Positions 37,056-45,926 of a stretch of 64,000 nt of DNA are shown here, piece after piece. The position numbers and the translations under genes were made by a program. Below the pieces are notes generated by a model that saw only the letters and a list, made by a program, of their open reading frames with translations, had not been told where the DNA came from and ran no database searches. Position 1 is the first letter of the stretch. Every line of letters starts with the position of its first letter. Source of the DNA: Deltaproteobacteria bacterium (GTDB lineage Bacteria > Desulfobacterota > Binatia > Binatales > Binataceae). The stretch lies in NCBI GenBank assembly GCA_021780755.1, contig JAJXYF010000039.1, positions 35,521-99,520 of the forward strand, read 5' to 3'.

Positions 37056-37703
37056 ATGGGGTCGGATCTGACAGTGGCGCGCGAACGGATGGTCGCCGAG
37101 CAACTCGAACAGCGCGGAATTAGCGACCCGCGGGTGCTCGCCGCGATGCGGGCGGTCGCGCGCGATCGATTCATCCCGGCGGAATATGCCGATCACGCTT
37201 ACGACGACGGGCCACTGCCGATCGGCGCCGCGCAGACTATTTCACAGCCCTACATGGTCGCCCTGATGAGCGAAGTCGCGATGCTCAAGGGCCGCGAGCG
37301 CGTGCTCGAAGTGGGCACCGGCTCCGGCTATCAGACCGCGATTCTCGCGCGACTGGCCGCCGAGGTCTATTCGGTCGAAGTGATCGAATCGCTGCACGAT
37401 CGCGCGTGCGCAATCACGTCAGCGATGGGTATCGCCAACCTTCATCTGCGGCGCGCCGACGGCTCCGAGGGATGGCCCGAGGAAGCGCCCTTCGACGCGA
37501 TACTGGTCACCGCCGCGATGCCGGGGATCGCGCGTCCGTTGCTCGAGCAACTCGCTCCGGAGGGACGGCTGGTCGCTCCGATCGGCGAGGACGAATTGCA
37601 AACGCTGGTGCGCGTCAGCCGCCATGATGGTTCGTGGCGCGAGGAATATTTCGGTGAATGCCGTTTCGTGCTGATGACCGGTAAGCACGGATTTCCGGAC
37701 TAG
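37056..37703 (+). CDS. pcm: Protein-L-isoaspartate O-methyltransferase
   Basis: A 215-residue SAM-dependent repair enzyme that methylates isoaspartyl residues in damaged proteins. QTISQPYMVALM and VLEVGTGSGYQTAILA are the signature motifs (active-site loop and SAM-binding), and APEGRLVAPIG lies near the end. Start choice: the ATG at 37056 with AGGTG upstream gives the usual length; a GTG 13 codons earlier is possible. It precedes the LysM/LytM lipoprotein gene by 58 bases, a common pcm-nlpD pairing. Confidence 0.93.
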   Translation: MGSDLTVARERMVAEQLEQRGISDPRVLAAMRAVARDRFIPAEYADHAYDDGPLPIGAAQTISQPYMVALMSEVAMLKGRERVLEVGTGSGYQTAILARLAAEVYSVEVIESLHDRACAITSAMGIANLHLRRADGSEGWPEEAPFDAILVTAAMPGIARPLLEQLAPEGRLVAPIGEDELQTLVRVSRHDGSWREEYFGECRFVLMTGKHGFPD

Positions 37704-37761
37704 GTGATTCGGGTCGGTGCGCACGGGGGCGCGCGCCGTGTGCGGGGGAGGATGTGGTGAG

Positions 37762-38562
37762 GTGGTGGAAAATCGAATCAGCTATCGACTTGCGCTACTG
37801 AAACCGAGGCTCGCCCTGGCGATGGTGCTGGTCGCGACGTGCGCCGCCGGATGCGCCAGCCAAACGTCATCGGCGGCGGCGTCCGCATCATACCGATCCG
37901 CGCATCGCAACCGGCGCATCGCCAGCCATACCGTGGCACCGGGCGAGACCGTCTATCACATCGCGCATCAGTACGGCGTCAGCACCGGCCGCCTGATGGA
38001 AGCGAACAATCTCGGCGATCCGCGCGATCTGCGCGTCGGCCAGGTGCTGGTGATTCCGGGCGCGAGCTTCGACGAGGCCGCGATGCCGCCGGCGGCCGCC
38101 TCGATGTTCGGGCTGCCCGACCCGTGGTCGGTGCCGCGCGCCGATCGCCAATTCGCATGGCCGGTCGCCGCCGGCACGGTCTCGTCGCCGTTCGGGATGC
38201 GCAACGGCGCGATGCACGACGGCGTCGATATAGCGGCCCCGGCCGGTACTCCCGTTTATGCGGCCGACGATGGCACCGTGATCTTCGAGGGCCATCTGCA
38301 CGGCTACGGCAATGTCGTCATCGTCCAGCACAGCGGCGGCTACGTCACCGTGTATGGTCACAACCGGCGCAATCTGGTGAGCGCGGGCGCGACTGTCGCG
38401 CGCGGCCAGCAAATCGCCGAGATCGGCGACAGCGGACGCACCACCGGCCCCAATCTCCATTTCGAGGTTCGGTACAACAACCAGGCCGAAAATCCGCTCG
38501 CCTATCTGTCCCAACCCAACGGGACCACCGGCATCACCTTTGCTCGCAACAGCGGCTCGTAA
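37762..38562 (+). CDS. LysM-LytM (NlpD-like) lipoprotein
   Basis: A 266-residue envelope protein. A hydrophobic leader ends in a lipobox (CAAGC). A LysM peptidoglycan-binding domain follows (HTVAPGETVYHIAHQYGV, about residues 56-100), then a C-terminal M23/LytM domain (about 140-250). H-x3-D is kept (HDGVDIAA), but the HxH motif reads NLH (GPNLHFEVR), so the first His is lost. That fits NlpD-type amidase activators better than active endopeptidases. The start is taken as the GTG at 37762, ten bases after GGGGGAGG. It follows pcm, as nlpD often does. Confidence 0.85.
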   Translation: MVENRISYRLALLKPRLALAMVLVATCAAGCASQTSSAAASASYRSAHRNRRIASHTVAPGETVYHIAHQYGVSTGRLMEANNLGDPRDLRVGQVLVIPGASFDEAAMPPAAASMFGLPDPWSVPRADRQFAWPVAAGTVSSPFGMRNGAMHDGVDIAAPAGTPVYAADDGTVIFEGHLHGYGNVVIVQHSGGYVTVYGHNRRNLVSAGATVARGQQIAEIGDSGRTTGPNLHFEVRYNNQAENPLAYLSQPNGTTGITFARNSGS

Positions 38563-38567
38563 GAGAA

Positions 38568-38667
38568 GGGGAGATTTGTTGAGGAGCGCAGAACTATTAT
38601 TTTCACTGAAACCTCACGAGGTTTCAGACTTCCCAATAGTTGAAGATGTGGGCTGCGCCCGGTGAAA
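38568..38667 (+). repeat. Dispersed intergenic repeat, copy C
   Basis: Full-length copy directly after the LysM/LytM gene: a degenerate 5' module (TTTGTTGAGGAGCGCAGAAC), then GAAACCTCACGAGGTTTC, AGACTTCCC and a GGGCTGCGCCC hairpin. Plus-strand orientation like all other full copies. Confidence 0.8.
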
Positions 38668-38797
38668 CCCCATCACTCCAGTATCGTCGGGATATTCCTG
38701 AGCTTAGTATGCTGGTGAAATTTCTGGACGGAACCGAGCGGCTCGCCGTGCGGTCGTGTATCGTGAATTTTCCACATTAACCAATGCGCATTTGCAA

Positions 38798-39319
38798 ATG
38801 ACTACAGCAGAAATCAAACAACTCATCCGCGACATTCCCGATTTCCCCAAACCCGGCATCCTCTTTCGCGATATCACGCCGCTGATCGGCGACGCCCGCG
38901 GGCTGGCCGCGGTAGTCGATCAGATCGCGGAGCCATGGCTCGGCAAGGTCGATATGGTGCTCGGCATCGAATCGCGCGGCTTCATCGTCGGCGCCCCGGT
39001 CGCCTATCGGCTGGGCGTCGGCCTGACCATCGCGCGCAAACCGGGCAAGCTCCCGTTTCGCACGGTTGACGAAAGCTACGACCTCGAATACGGAAGCGCG
39101 GCCCTGCAAATCCACGAGGACGGCATGATGGGCAAGCGGCGCATCCTGATCGTGGACGATTTGCTGGCGACCGGCGGCACCGCGCTGGCGGCGGTCCGCC
39201 TGGTGCATAAGCTCGGCAGCGAAGTCGTCGGCTGCGCGTTCGTGATCGAATTGAAAGCGCTGGGCGGACGCGAGCGCCTGGCGCCAACCAGTTGCTCGAC
39301 GCTGATCGATTATGAATAG
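38798..39319 (+). CDS. apt: Adenine phosphoribosyltransferase
   Basis: A 173-residue purine salvage enzyme that makes AMP from adenine and PRPP. DFPKPGILFRDITPLIGD is the typical N-terminus, VLGIESRGFIVGAPVA the flexible region, and ILIVDDLLATGGTA the PRPP-binding motif. The ATG at 38798 gives the family length; an upstream start adds 14 residues. No clear ribosome site precedes it. The gene stands alone, between repeat copy C and a cation exporter. Confidence 0.94.
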   Translation: MTTAEIKQLIRDIPDFPKPGILFRDITPLIGDARGLAAVVDQIAEPWLGKVDMVLGIESRGFIVGAPVAYRLGVGLTIARKPGKLPFRTVDESYDLEYGSAALQIHEDGMMGKRRILIVDDLLATGGTALAAVRLVHKLGSEVVGCAFVIELKALGGRERLAPTSCSTLIDYE

Positions 39320-39403
39320 CGCGGGCGTTTCGCCCTGATGCGCGCCGCTCGCCGCACCTATGAGCGATCGCACGCGACTATGAGTAAGCAGGGTTAGCCG
39401 GTG

Positions 39404-40309
39404 ATGCCGCACGATCATCAAGCCGCGATCGCGCCCGATCGGCGACGACTCCTGATCGTTCTGGCGATCACGGCGCTGTTCTTTGTCGCCGAGCTCCTGG
39501 GCGGCTACTTCGCCAACAGCCTCGCCCTGATGACCGATGCGGTCCACGTCCTCACCGACATAGCCGCGCTATGCCTGAGCCTGCTGGCGTTGTGGATCTC
39601 CTCGCGTCCGGCCAGCGGCGCCAAGACCTTTGGCTACCTGCGCGCGGAAATTCTCGGCGCGCTCTTCAACGGACTGCTGCTGTGGGTGCTGGTGGTCTTC
39701 GTCTGGTTCGAGGCGGCCCAGCGCCTGCGCGATCCGCCGGCGGTGCATAGCCCGCTCATGATGGCGGTGGCGACGCTCGGCATCGCCGTCAACAGCTTCT
39801 CCGCGTGGATGACCTCTGGGGCCGGCCTGGGGCAGACCGGGCGCGCCGGGATGGCCGTGCGGGCGGTCTTCGTTCACGTCGTCTCGGATCTGGTCGGTTC
39901 GGTCGGCGTCCTGCTCGCCGGCGCGCTGACCTTTTTCACCGGATGGCGCGAGGCCGACCCGATCATCTCGATATTAATCGGATGCCTGATAATTTACGGC
40001 TCATGGGAACTGGTGCGCGACGGCGTGGATATCCTGATGGAGTCGGTGCCGTCGCATATCGATCTCGACGAATTGCGCCAGGACCTGCTCGCCGTCAAGG
40101 GCACCGAGGAGGTCCACGATCTCCACGTATGGTGTCTGACGAGCCGGCAACTGGCGCTCTCGGCCCATGCGGTGGTGGACGGCGGCGCCGATCAGGATCG
40201 CGTGCTCGGCGACATGGCCGCGCTGCTCGAGCACAAGTTCAACATCCGGCACATGACCGTGCAGCTCGAGCGCGACAATCGCAAACGCAGCGAACCCGAA
40301 CATTTCTGA
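39404..40309 (+). CDS. Cation diffusion facilitator (zinc-type) exporter
   Basis: A 301-residue inner-membrane metal/proton antiporter of the CzcD/ZnT group. The six hydrophobic segments carry the metal site pairs DAVHVLTD (helix 2) and HVVSDLVGS (helix 5), which include the HxxxD pattern of zinc-transporting members. A C-terminal cytoplasmic domain follows (VHDLHVWCL...). An N-terminal His is present (MPHDHQ). The ATG at 39404 follows an in-frame GTG by one codon. Confidence 0.9.
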   Translation: MPHDHQAAIAPDRRRLLIVLAITALFFVAELLGGYFANSLALMTDAVHVLTDIAALCLSLLALWISSRPASGAKTFGYLRAEILGALFNGLLLWVLVVFVWFEAAQRLRDPPAVHSPLMMAVATLGIAVNSFSAWMTSGAGLGQTGRAGMAVRAVFVHVVSDLVGSVGVLLAGALTFFTGWREADPIISILIGCLIIYGSWELVRDGVDILMESVPSHIDLDELRQDLLAVKGTEEVHDLHVWCLTSRQLALSAHAVVDGGADQDRVLGDMAALLEHKFNIRHMTVQLERDNRKRSEPEHF

Positions 40310-40311
40310 CG

Positions 40312-40362
40312 CGTCAATGCGGTGGGGCCGCGCACCCGGTGCGCGGCCCCACCGCATTGACG
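40312..40362. terminator. Long perfect inverted repeat between convergent genes
   Basis: A perfect 24-bp stem (40312-40335 with 40339-40362) with a 3-base loop. It lies 2 bases after the exporter stop and is far longer than most intrinsic terminators. It probably stops transcription from both sides. Confidence 0.7.
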
Positions 40363-40367
40363 TGGAA

Positions 40368-40392
40368 CGCGGGCCTGCGTAGCAGGCCCGCG
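40368..40392. terminator. Second hairpin in the same convergent gap
   Basis: A perfect 11-bp stem (40368-40378 with 40382-40392) with loop GTA, just before the end of the minus-strand alcohol dehydrogenase gene. It is in tandem with the 24-bp hairpin. Confidence 0.65.
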
Positions 40393-40400
40393 GACGAAAA

Positions 40401-41435
40401 TCAGAACTGGTTAATCACGCTGATCCCGACGTTCTCGAATTTCGACATCTGCTCGAGCACGCCGAACGCCTTCTCCAGCGGGATGGTCTCGGTGACGAGT
40501 TTCTTCGGCTCGAGGCGCCCGCGCTCGACCATGTCCAACATCGCGGGATAGCGGAACGACTGGATCGCGAGCGAGCCGGTGATCTGCAACTCCTTGAACA
40601 CGATCTGATCGACCGGCAGCGCGACTTCGCCCTTTTCGCCCTGCGTGGTCAGCCCGATCTGCACGTGGCGTCCGCGCTTGCGCAAGCTCAGGATCGCGTT
40701 GCGGCACGTCGCCGCGATGCCCAACGCGTCGATACTCACGTCGGCGCCGCCGTGCGTCAGATCCATCACCGCCTTGACCGGGTCGGTCTTTTTACCATTG
40801 ATGACGTCACTCGCGCCGACCTTCTTCGCCAACTCCAGCTTGCGATCGTCGAGATCGACCGCGATCACCCGCGCGCCCAGCCCTGACGCGATCTGGATCG
40901 CCGACAAGCCGACGCCGCCGCAGCCGTAAACCACCACCGTCTCATCGGCCTGAACCCGGCCCTGGTCGAGGATGCCGTGGAAGGCTGTCACGTAGCGGCA
41001 GCCCATCGAGGACGCCTCGACGAAATCGATCTTGTCGGGCAGCGGCGCACAATTGAAGTCGGCGTGGCTGAGCAGTCCGTAGCGGGCATAGCCGCCCATC
41101 CCCGCGCCCAGGCAATGGTTCGAATGGCCGGTGCGGCAATCGGCGCACACGCCGCAGCCCTGCGCGAGCGGAACGACTACGCGCGCACCGGGTTTGAGCG
41201 TCTTCACATCCTTGCCGACTTCCTCGATCACGCCGGCGAATTCATGTCCCAGAATCGTTGGCAGCCGCGGCTTGAAACCGATCCAGCCCCAGTCGCCCTG
41301 CCACAGATGCCAGTCCGAGCGGCAGATTCCGCTGCCCTCCACCCGCACGATCGCGCCGTCCGCCGGGCATTTCGGCTCGGGCCAATCCTTGACCACCATC
41401 GGCTTGCCGACTGCTTCCATCACCATTGCTTTCAT
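40401..41435 (-). CDS. Zinc-dependent alcohol dehydrogenase
   Basis: A 344-residue medium-chain dehydrogenase/reductase. The catalytic-zinc motifs are GICRSDWH and GHEFAGVI. The structural-zinc lobe has four Cys (CGVCADCRTGHSNHC). The NAD-binding loop is YGCGGVGLSAIQIA, followed by VDLDDRKLELAKK, where the Asp indicates NAD over NADP. The substrate is not resolved. It is convergent with the metal exporter. Confidence 0.92.
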   Translation of the reverse strand: MKAMVMEAVGKPMVVKDWPEPKCPADGAIVRVEGSGICRSDWHLWQGDWGWIGFKPRLPTILGHEFAGVIEEVGKDVKTLKPGARVVVPLAQGCGVCADCRTGHSNHCLGAGMGGYARYGLLSHADFNCAPLPDKIDFVEASSMGCRYVTAFHGILDQGRVQADETVVVYGCGGVGLSAIQIASGLGARVIAVDLDDRKLELAKKVGASDVINGKKTDPVKAVMDLTHGGADVSIDALGIAATCRNAILSLRKRGRHVQIGLTTQGEKGEVALPVDQIVFKELQITGSLAIQSFRYPAMLDMVERGRLEPKKLVTETIPLEKAFGVLEQMSKFENVGISVINQF

Positions 41436-41555
41436 GACCGCGCACCTCGCTCAGTTGTTCGATATCGATCGGCCTTCGGGCCATCTGTGAAGCTAATAAC
41501 CATAGTTGTGTACGGGGTCACAAGCGCGGCGACCCGCGCGAATCCTCCGTTGCGG

Positions 41556-42233
41556 CTAGCGCACCGCGCCGAGATGCTCAACCACGTCAATCCGATCGGG
41601 GCGCCACGGATCGCCGACGCGCTCGCGTTGCAGGATTTGAATCGAGCCCAACTCGATCATCGGCTCCACGCCGGCGAGCCGATTGGTAATGAGGCGAATC
41701 ACGCCGCGATGCGCCACGACCAGTGCGAGGCGGTCTCCCGCAACCGCCCCACCCTGCTCGTCCGCAAGTTGATCGAATCCGGATCGGGCGGCGCGATCGA
41801 TCACTTCAAGCATCCGTTGAATTCCATGCTCGACGCGGCGCGCAAAATCCGCGCGGCTTTCTCCATCGGGATAAGCGAATTCGGGGTCGAGCCGGTCGCG
41901 ATTCCAGCGCGCGAAGTCGGCCGGAAAGCGCGTTTCGATCTCGCCCGCCGTCAGCCCCTCGAAGCGTCCGAAATCGACTTCAACCAATTCTTCGATTTTA
42001 ATAATTGGCCGATCATCGCCCGCGATAATCGCGGCGCCTTCGACCGCGCGCCGCAGCGGACTCGCGATGACCGAAAAGAATCCCGCCGCGCCGAGGCGGC
42101 GCCGCAGCCATCGCGCCGCCGCCCGCATCTGCGCGCGCCCCAACTCCGACAACTCGAGGTCGGTGCGGCCGTAATAACGGATACTCGAATTGCCGACGGT
42201 CTCGCCGTGCCGCACCAGCACAAGCGTGCGCAT
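41556..42233 (-). CDS. Histidine phosphatase superfamily protein
   Basis: A 225-residue phosphoglycerate-mutase-like protein. The phosphoacceptor motif LVLVRHGETVGN is at the N-terminus, SPLRRAVEGAAI carries the second Arg, and the catalytic Glu (ELVEVDFGRFEG) and VVAHRGVIRL carrying the final His follow. This branch covers phosphatases of small metabolites such as alpha-ribazole phosphate. Three bases separate it from the DUF1015 gene upstream. Confidence 0.88.
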   Translation of the reverse strand: MRTLVLVRHGETVGNSSIRYYGRTDLELSELGRAQMRAAARWLRRRLGAAGFFSVIASPLRRAVEGAAIIAGDDRPIIKIEELVEVDFGRFEGLTAGEIETRFPADFARWNRDRLDPEFAYPDGESRADFARRVEHGIQRMLEVIDRAARSGFDQLADEQGGAVAGDRLALVVAHRGVIRLITNRLAGVEPMIELGSIQILQRERVGDPWRPDRIDVVEHLGAVR

Positions 42234-42236
42234 CGG

Positions 42237-43568
42237 TCAGGCTTCGCCCGTGCCGACGGGATGGCCACCGGCGTCGCTATCGTCGAGCGGATTCATCACC
42301 AGCCCGGTCAGCAGCTTGGGGAAAAAGTAGGTCGATTTTTCGGGCATCGTCACGCCGGTGGCGCAGACCCACTCGACATCATGCACAGTCGGCGCGGCCA
42401 TTATAAAGGCGCCATCGGCCACCCCCGCGGCGACCTCCGCGATCGCCTTGCGCGCGTCGATCGTGTACTCGAGATTTCCGCCCTTGCGCACCTCGTCCGG
42501 CTTGATCGCGAAGATTCGCTCGAAGATCATCGCGTGCAAAATCGAGACGTCGAGATCGCGGACCGCGGCAGGCGCATCCGGCAACGCGGCAACGAGCGCG
42601 TTACGATCGCGCAGACGCAGCAGGCGCATCACCGGGTCGCCTTTGAGCGCCACGCCGATCGCGCCGCGGCCGTTCGCGGCCACCGCCGCACAGAGCGCGT
42701 CACCGGAAGCGATCTCCCGCAGGTCGAAAATTTCGCCGGCCCGCGCCGCGAACGACGCCATCGCGTCCGCCGGCAGCCGCCGCACGATCCGATGGGTCGG
42801 CAGGATGACGAGACCGGGATCGTTGAACGCGACCAACGTCATCATCACGTAGTCGTAGCCGCGCGCTGGCGCCGGATTACCGTCCTCAGCCCGGCGGCAC
42901 CGGCGATATTCGAGCGCGGTCTCGTACCGATGGTGCCCGTCGGCGATCAACACGCGCGCGTCCGCCAGCGCCTGCTGCACGATTCCGATCTCATGCCGAT
43001 CCTCGATCGCCCGCACTTCGTTGACGATCCCGAGGTCGTCGGTCACCGCGATCATCGGCGGACGCGTCGCGACTTGCCCCAGCAGAGCCTCCAGCGGCAC
43101 GTGGCCGGCCGGATACAACCCGAAGATCGGGCTGACGTTCACACGCGTCGCCGTCAGCAGGCGGAGGCGGTCTTCCTTGGCCTTGGGGAAAGTCCGCTCG
43201 TGCGGCAGAATGCGACCGGCGGCGAACTCCTCCAGGCGGATTCGCGCGATCATGCCGTTGCGCGCCAGGCGGCGTCCGTCAACCTCGAAGCGTTGCGTAT
43301 AGAAATAAATCGCCGGTCGCGCGGTGCGCTCGACCACGCGCGCCTGAACCCAATCCGCCAAGGTCGCCGCGGCAGCACCATACGGATCAGTGTCGCGGTT
43401 CAATTCCAGGCGCACGACGTTGTACGGACTGCGCGCGTAGAGTTCGTCCTGGCGCGCCCGATCGATCAAATCGTAAGGCGGCGCGACCACCCGCTCGAAA
43501 GCCGCGACGCGTTCGCGATTAAAGGTAAGCGCTCGAAAGGGTTCGATCCGCGCGAAATTTCCACTCAT
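42237..43568 (-). CDS. DUF1015 family protein (SerK-like)
   Basis: A 443-residue DUF1015 protein. Family marks are VVAPPYDLIDRA near the N-terminus, ILPHERTFPKAKEDRL, ARVLIADGHHRYETAL and the C-terminal TMPEKSTYFFPKLLTGLVM. Some members are linked to a free-serine kinase (SerK) fold, but that is not certain here. The gene is followed by a histidine phosphatase and preceded by repeat copy D and tsaC. Confidence 0.85.
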   Translation of the reverse strand: MSGNFARIEPFRALTFNRERVAAFERVVAPPYDLIDRARQDELYARSPYNVVRLELNRDTDPYGAAAATLADWVQARVVERTARPAIYFYTQRFEVDGRRLARNGMIARIRLEEFAAGRILPHERTFPKAKEDRLRLLTATRVNVSPIFGLYPAGHVPLEALLGQVATRPPMIAVTDDLGIVNEVRAIEDRHEIGIVQQALADARVLIADGHHRYETALEYRRCRRAEDGNPAPARGYDYVMMTLVAFNDPGLVILPTHRIVRRLPADAMASFAARAGEIFDLREIASGDALCAAVAANGRGAIGVALKGDPVMRLLRLRDRNALVAALPDAPAAVRDLDVSILHAMIFERIFAIKPDEVRKGGNLEYTIDARKAIAEVAAGVADGAFIMAAPTVHDVEWVCATGVTMPEKSTYFFPKLLTGLVMNPLDDSDAGGHPVGTGEA

Positions 43569-43639
43569 TTAATTACCAACCGCGGGCATCCGCGACGGAG
43601 ACAGTTGTTTTCATGATTCAGCGAGCCGACCGGGCGCTG

Positions 43640-43705
43640 GAACGCAAAACTTATGGTCTTCTGGAACCTCACAAGGTTTCAGACTTCCCTTTTGAAAGAG
43701 CGGGC
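43640..43705 (+). repeat. Dispersed intergenic repeat, copy D (truncated)
   Basis: Short copy. A degenerate GAACGCAAAAC module leads into GGAACCTCACAAGGTTTC, then AGACTTCCC and a remnant of the second hairpin (GCGGGC). It sits between the DUF1015 start and the tsaC stop. Confidence 0.7.
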
Positions 43706-43723
43706 ATTACCAGGCGGAGACCT

Positions 43724-44341
43724 TCAATCATTGACTGGAAGCACCGCTTCAATTTGTTCGCTACTGACGGCGCCGGCGCGCAGAATCCGCCAGCCGTCGC
43801 GATCGCAATGTACGACCGTACTCGGAGCGCCGCCAGTCAGCGTGCCGCCTTCAACGAATACTTTAACTTGCGAAGCGAGCGCGGCGCGCGCCGCGGCGAG
43901 TGTGCACGCGGGCGGCTCGCCCGAGCGATTCGCGCTGGTCGCGGTGATCGCGCGGCCGAGGCCCTGCGCAAGTGCGCGCGCAATCGGATGAGACGAGACG
44001 CGCACGCCGACGCCGCCGTCGGGGCCGACCAAGGCCAGCGGCAATCCGGTGCGCGCCGGCATCACTAGCGTCAACGGTCCCGGCCAGAACGCGCGCGCGA
44101 GGATTCGCGCGATTGGCGGGACCTCGCGTGCGACCGCGAACGCCGCTTCATCGTTATGCGCGATCAGGGCGATGGTCTTGGCGGCGTCACGTCCCTTGAT
44201 CGCGAAGATTCGTTCCAGCGCCGCCGATGAAAGCGCGTCGGCGCCGATACCATAGAAGGTTTCGGTCGGATAGACGATCGCCTCCCCGGCACGCATCGCC
44301 GCGATCGCGAGCGCGATCGCCTGGTCGGTCGCGGTGCTCAT
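43724..44341 (-). CDS. tsaC: L-threonylcarbamoyladenylate synthase TsaC
   Basis: A 205-residue YrdC/Sua5-fold enzyme that makes threonylcarbamoyl-AMP for the t6A37 modification of tRNAs. YPTETFYGIGADALS and AFWPGPLTLVMPA are the substrate-binding motifs. TATSANRSGEPP is also typical. The C-terminal Sua5 domain is missing, so it is the short bacterial TsaC type. Its ATG overlaps the purD stop (ATGA). Confidence 0.92.
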   Translation of the reverse strand: MSTATDQAIALAIAAMRAGEAIVYPTETFYGIGADALSSAALERIFAIKGRDAAKTIALIAHNDEAAFAVAREVPPIARILARAFWPGPLTLVMPARTGLPLALVGPDGGVGVRVSSHPIARALAQGLGRAITATSANRSGEPPACTLAAARAALASQVKVFVEGGTLTGGAPSTVVHCDRDGWRILRAGAVSSEQIEAVLPVND

Positions 44342-45657
44342 GCCGGCATGTGCCCCAACGCGCGTGCGCCGACGTCGCGCCGGTAATGCATGCCGTCGAA
44401 GCGAATCATCCCGGCGGCCTCGTAGGCGGCGGTCACCGCGCGTTCGAGTCCCTCCGCCAGTGCCGTCACGGCGAGCACGCGTCCGCCGTCGGTCACCAGC
44501 GCACCGTCACGCGTGGCGGTGCCCGCATGGAAAACCTTGACCCGCGTCTTTTCCATCGCCCAGCGCACCTTTGCCTCCGACGGTTCGACCCCGTCGATTC
44601 GTTCCAGTCCCGCGATCGGCGTCCCCCTGGCGTAGTCGCCCGGATAACCGCCGGCGGTCAGGACGACGGTCGCGGCGGTGCGCGACGACAGCCGAATCGC
44701 GACCTCGCGCGCCCGCCCCTGCGCAATCGCGAGGAGGGTCTCCGCAAGGTCGCCATCGAAGCGCATCATCAGCGCTTCACATTCGGGATCGCCGAAGCGG
44801 ACGTTGTATTCGAGCACCTTGATGCGATCGCCATCGACCATCAGGCCGGCGAACATAACGCCGCGAAACGGATTGCCGCGCGCGGCCATCGCGGTGAGCG
44901 TGGGCCGCACGACCTCGTGCATCACGCGCTCCTCGAACTCGGCGCCGTAGCGCGGCACGGGGGTGTACGCGCCCATCCCGCCGGTGTTCGGACCGCGGTC
45001 GCCGTCGAACACCGCCTTATGATCTTGCGCACATCCGAGCGCGACGGCGCCGGCCCCATCGCACAGCGCAAAGAACGAAAGCTCTTCGCCGCGCAGCATT
45101 TCTTCGATCACGACGCGGGCGCCGGCCGCACCGAAGCGCCGCGTTTCCATCGCGTCGGCAACCGCCGCCAGCGCTGCGTCGGCGCTGGCGCAGACGGTGA
45201 CACCCTTGCCCATGGCGAGTCCGTCGGCCTTCACCACGCATGGCCGGCCCAGCGACTTCACGTAGCGGCGCGCGGCGTCGGCGTCGTCGAAGGTCGCGAA
45301 ATCCGCGGTGGGCACGCCCGCCTCGCGCATCACGAGCTTCGCGAACGCCTTGCTCGATTCGAGTTGCGCGGCCGCCTGCGAAGGCCCGAAGATCGTCAAC
45401 CCGGCGCGCTCGAACTGATCGACGATACCGCCCGCCAGCGGCGCCTCAGGACCGACGATCGTCAAGTCGATTTTCTCGGCGGCGGCGAAGCGTACCAGCC
45501 CCGCGAAGTCGTCGGGCGCGATATCGACCGGCTTCGCGACCTGGTTGATTCCGGGGCTGCCGCCCGTGCAGTAAAGGCCCCACACGGTTGGACTCTGGTT
45601 GAGGCGCCAGCATAGCGAATGCTCGCGGCCGCCCTTGCCGATGACGAGAACTTTCAT
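44338..45657 (-). CDS. purD: Phosphoribosylamine-glycine ligase PurD
   Basis: A 439-residue ATP-grasp enzyme that forms glycinamide ribonucleotide from phosphoribosylamine and glycine. LVIGKGGREHSL is the family start, FGPSQAAAQLESSKAFAK and CVVKADGLAMGKGV the ATP-grasp region, and RGPNTGGMGAYTPVP and YNVRFGDPECEA the substrate and metal sites. A perfect TATAAT lies on the minus strand at 45668-45673, with only 10 bases before the ATG, and no Shine-Dalgarno is visible. A leaderless mRNA is therefore possible. Confidence 0.95.
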   Translation of the reverse strand: MKVLVIGKGGREHSLCWRLNQSPTVWGLYCTGGSPGINQVAKPVDIAPDDFAGLVRFAAAEKIDLTIVGPEAPLAGGIVDQFERAGLTIFGPSQAAAQLESSKAFAKLVMREAGVPTADFATFDDADAARRYVKSLGRPCVVKADGLAMGKGVTVCASADAALAAVADAMETRRFGAAGARVVIEEMLRGEELSFFALCDGAGAVALGCAQDHKAVFDGDRGPNTGGMGAYTPVPRYGAEFEERVMHEVVRPTLTAMAARGNPFRGVMFAGLMVDGDRIKVLEYNVRFGDPECEALMMRFDGDLAETLLAIAQGRAREVAIRLSSRTAATVVLTAGGYPGDYARGTPIAGLERIDGVEPSEAKVRWAMEKTRVKVFHAGTATRDGALVTDGGRVLAVTALAEGLERAVTAAYEAAGMIRFDGMHYRRDVGARALGHMPA

Positions 45658-45667
45658 CGGAGGAGAT

Positions 45668-45673
45668 TATAGC
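45668..45673 (-). promoter_or_regulatory. TATAAT immediately upstream of purD
   Basis: The coding strand reads TATAAT, then CTCCTCC, G, ATG. If used as a -10 box, transcription would begin at or next to the start codon, giving a leaderless message. No -35 of good quality is present at 16-18 bases. Confidence 0.35.
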
Positions 45674-45718
45674 GGTGCGCCGAGCGGAATTCGCCTGATG
45701 GAAATGCGGGAAAAGAAA

Positions 45719-45822
45719 TGGGGAGAGTTGTTGAGGAACGCAAAATTTTGACTTTAGCCGAAACCTCGGCGAGGTTTCAGACTTCCCATCTGTTACAGAT
45801 GCGGGCTTCGCCCTGTAAAAGC
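45719..45822 (+). repeat. Dispersed intergenic repeat, copy E
   Basis: Full-length copy. GGGGAGAGTTGTTGAGGAAC leads to the hairpin GAAACCTCGGCGAGGTTTC, then AGACTTCCC and a GGGCTTCGCCC hairpin embedded in TTACAG/CTGTAA. It lies between purD and purH, so purH-purD co-transcription must read through its complement. Confidence 0.8.
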
Positions 45823-45926
45823 GTCGTTTTCGCGATGCTCCGCACGGGCGCGTCGTTGCGGCGGCACCGCAAGGATTTCGACGATCGAGCGGCGCGAGCG
45901 CGGGCCACCGACGGCGTGGAATACCG

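Noticed and set aside
40977..43616. An 879-codon open frame on the plus strand
   Set aside because: It runs antisense to alcohol dehydrogenase, the histidine phosphatase and DUF1015, all of which have clear family motifs. Long antisense frames are common at this GC content.
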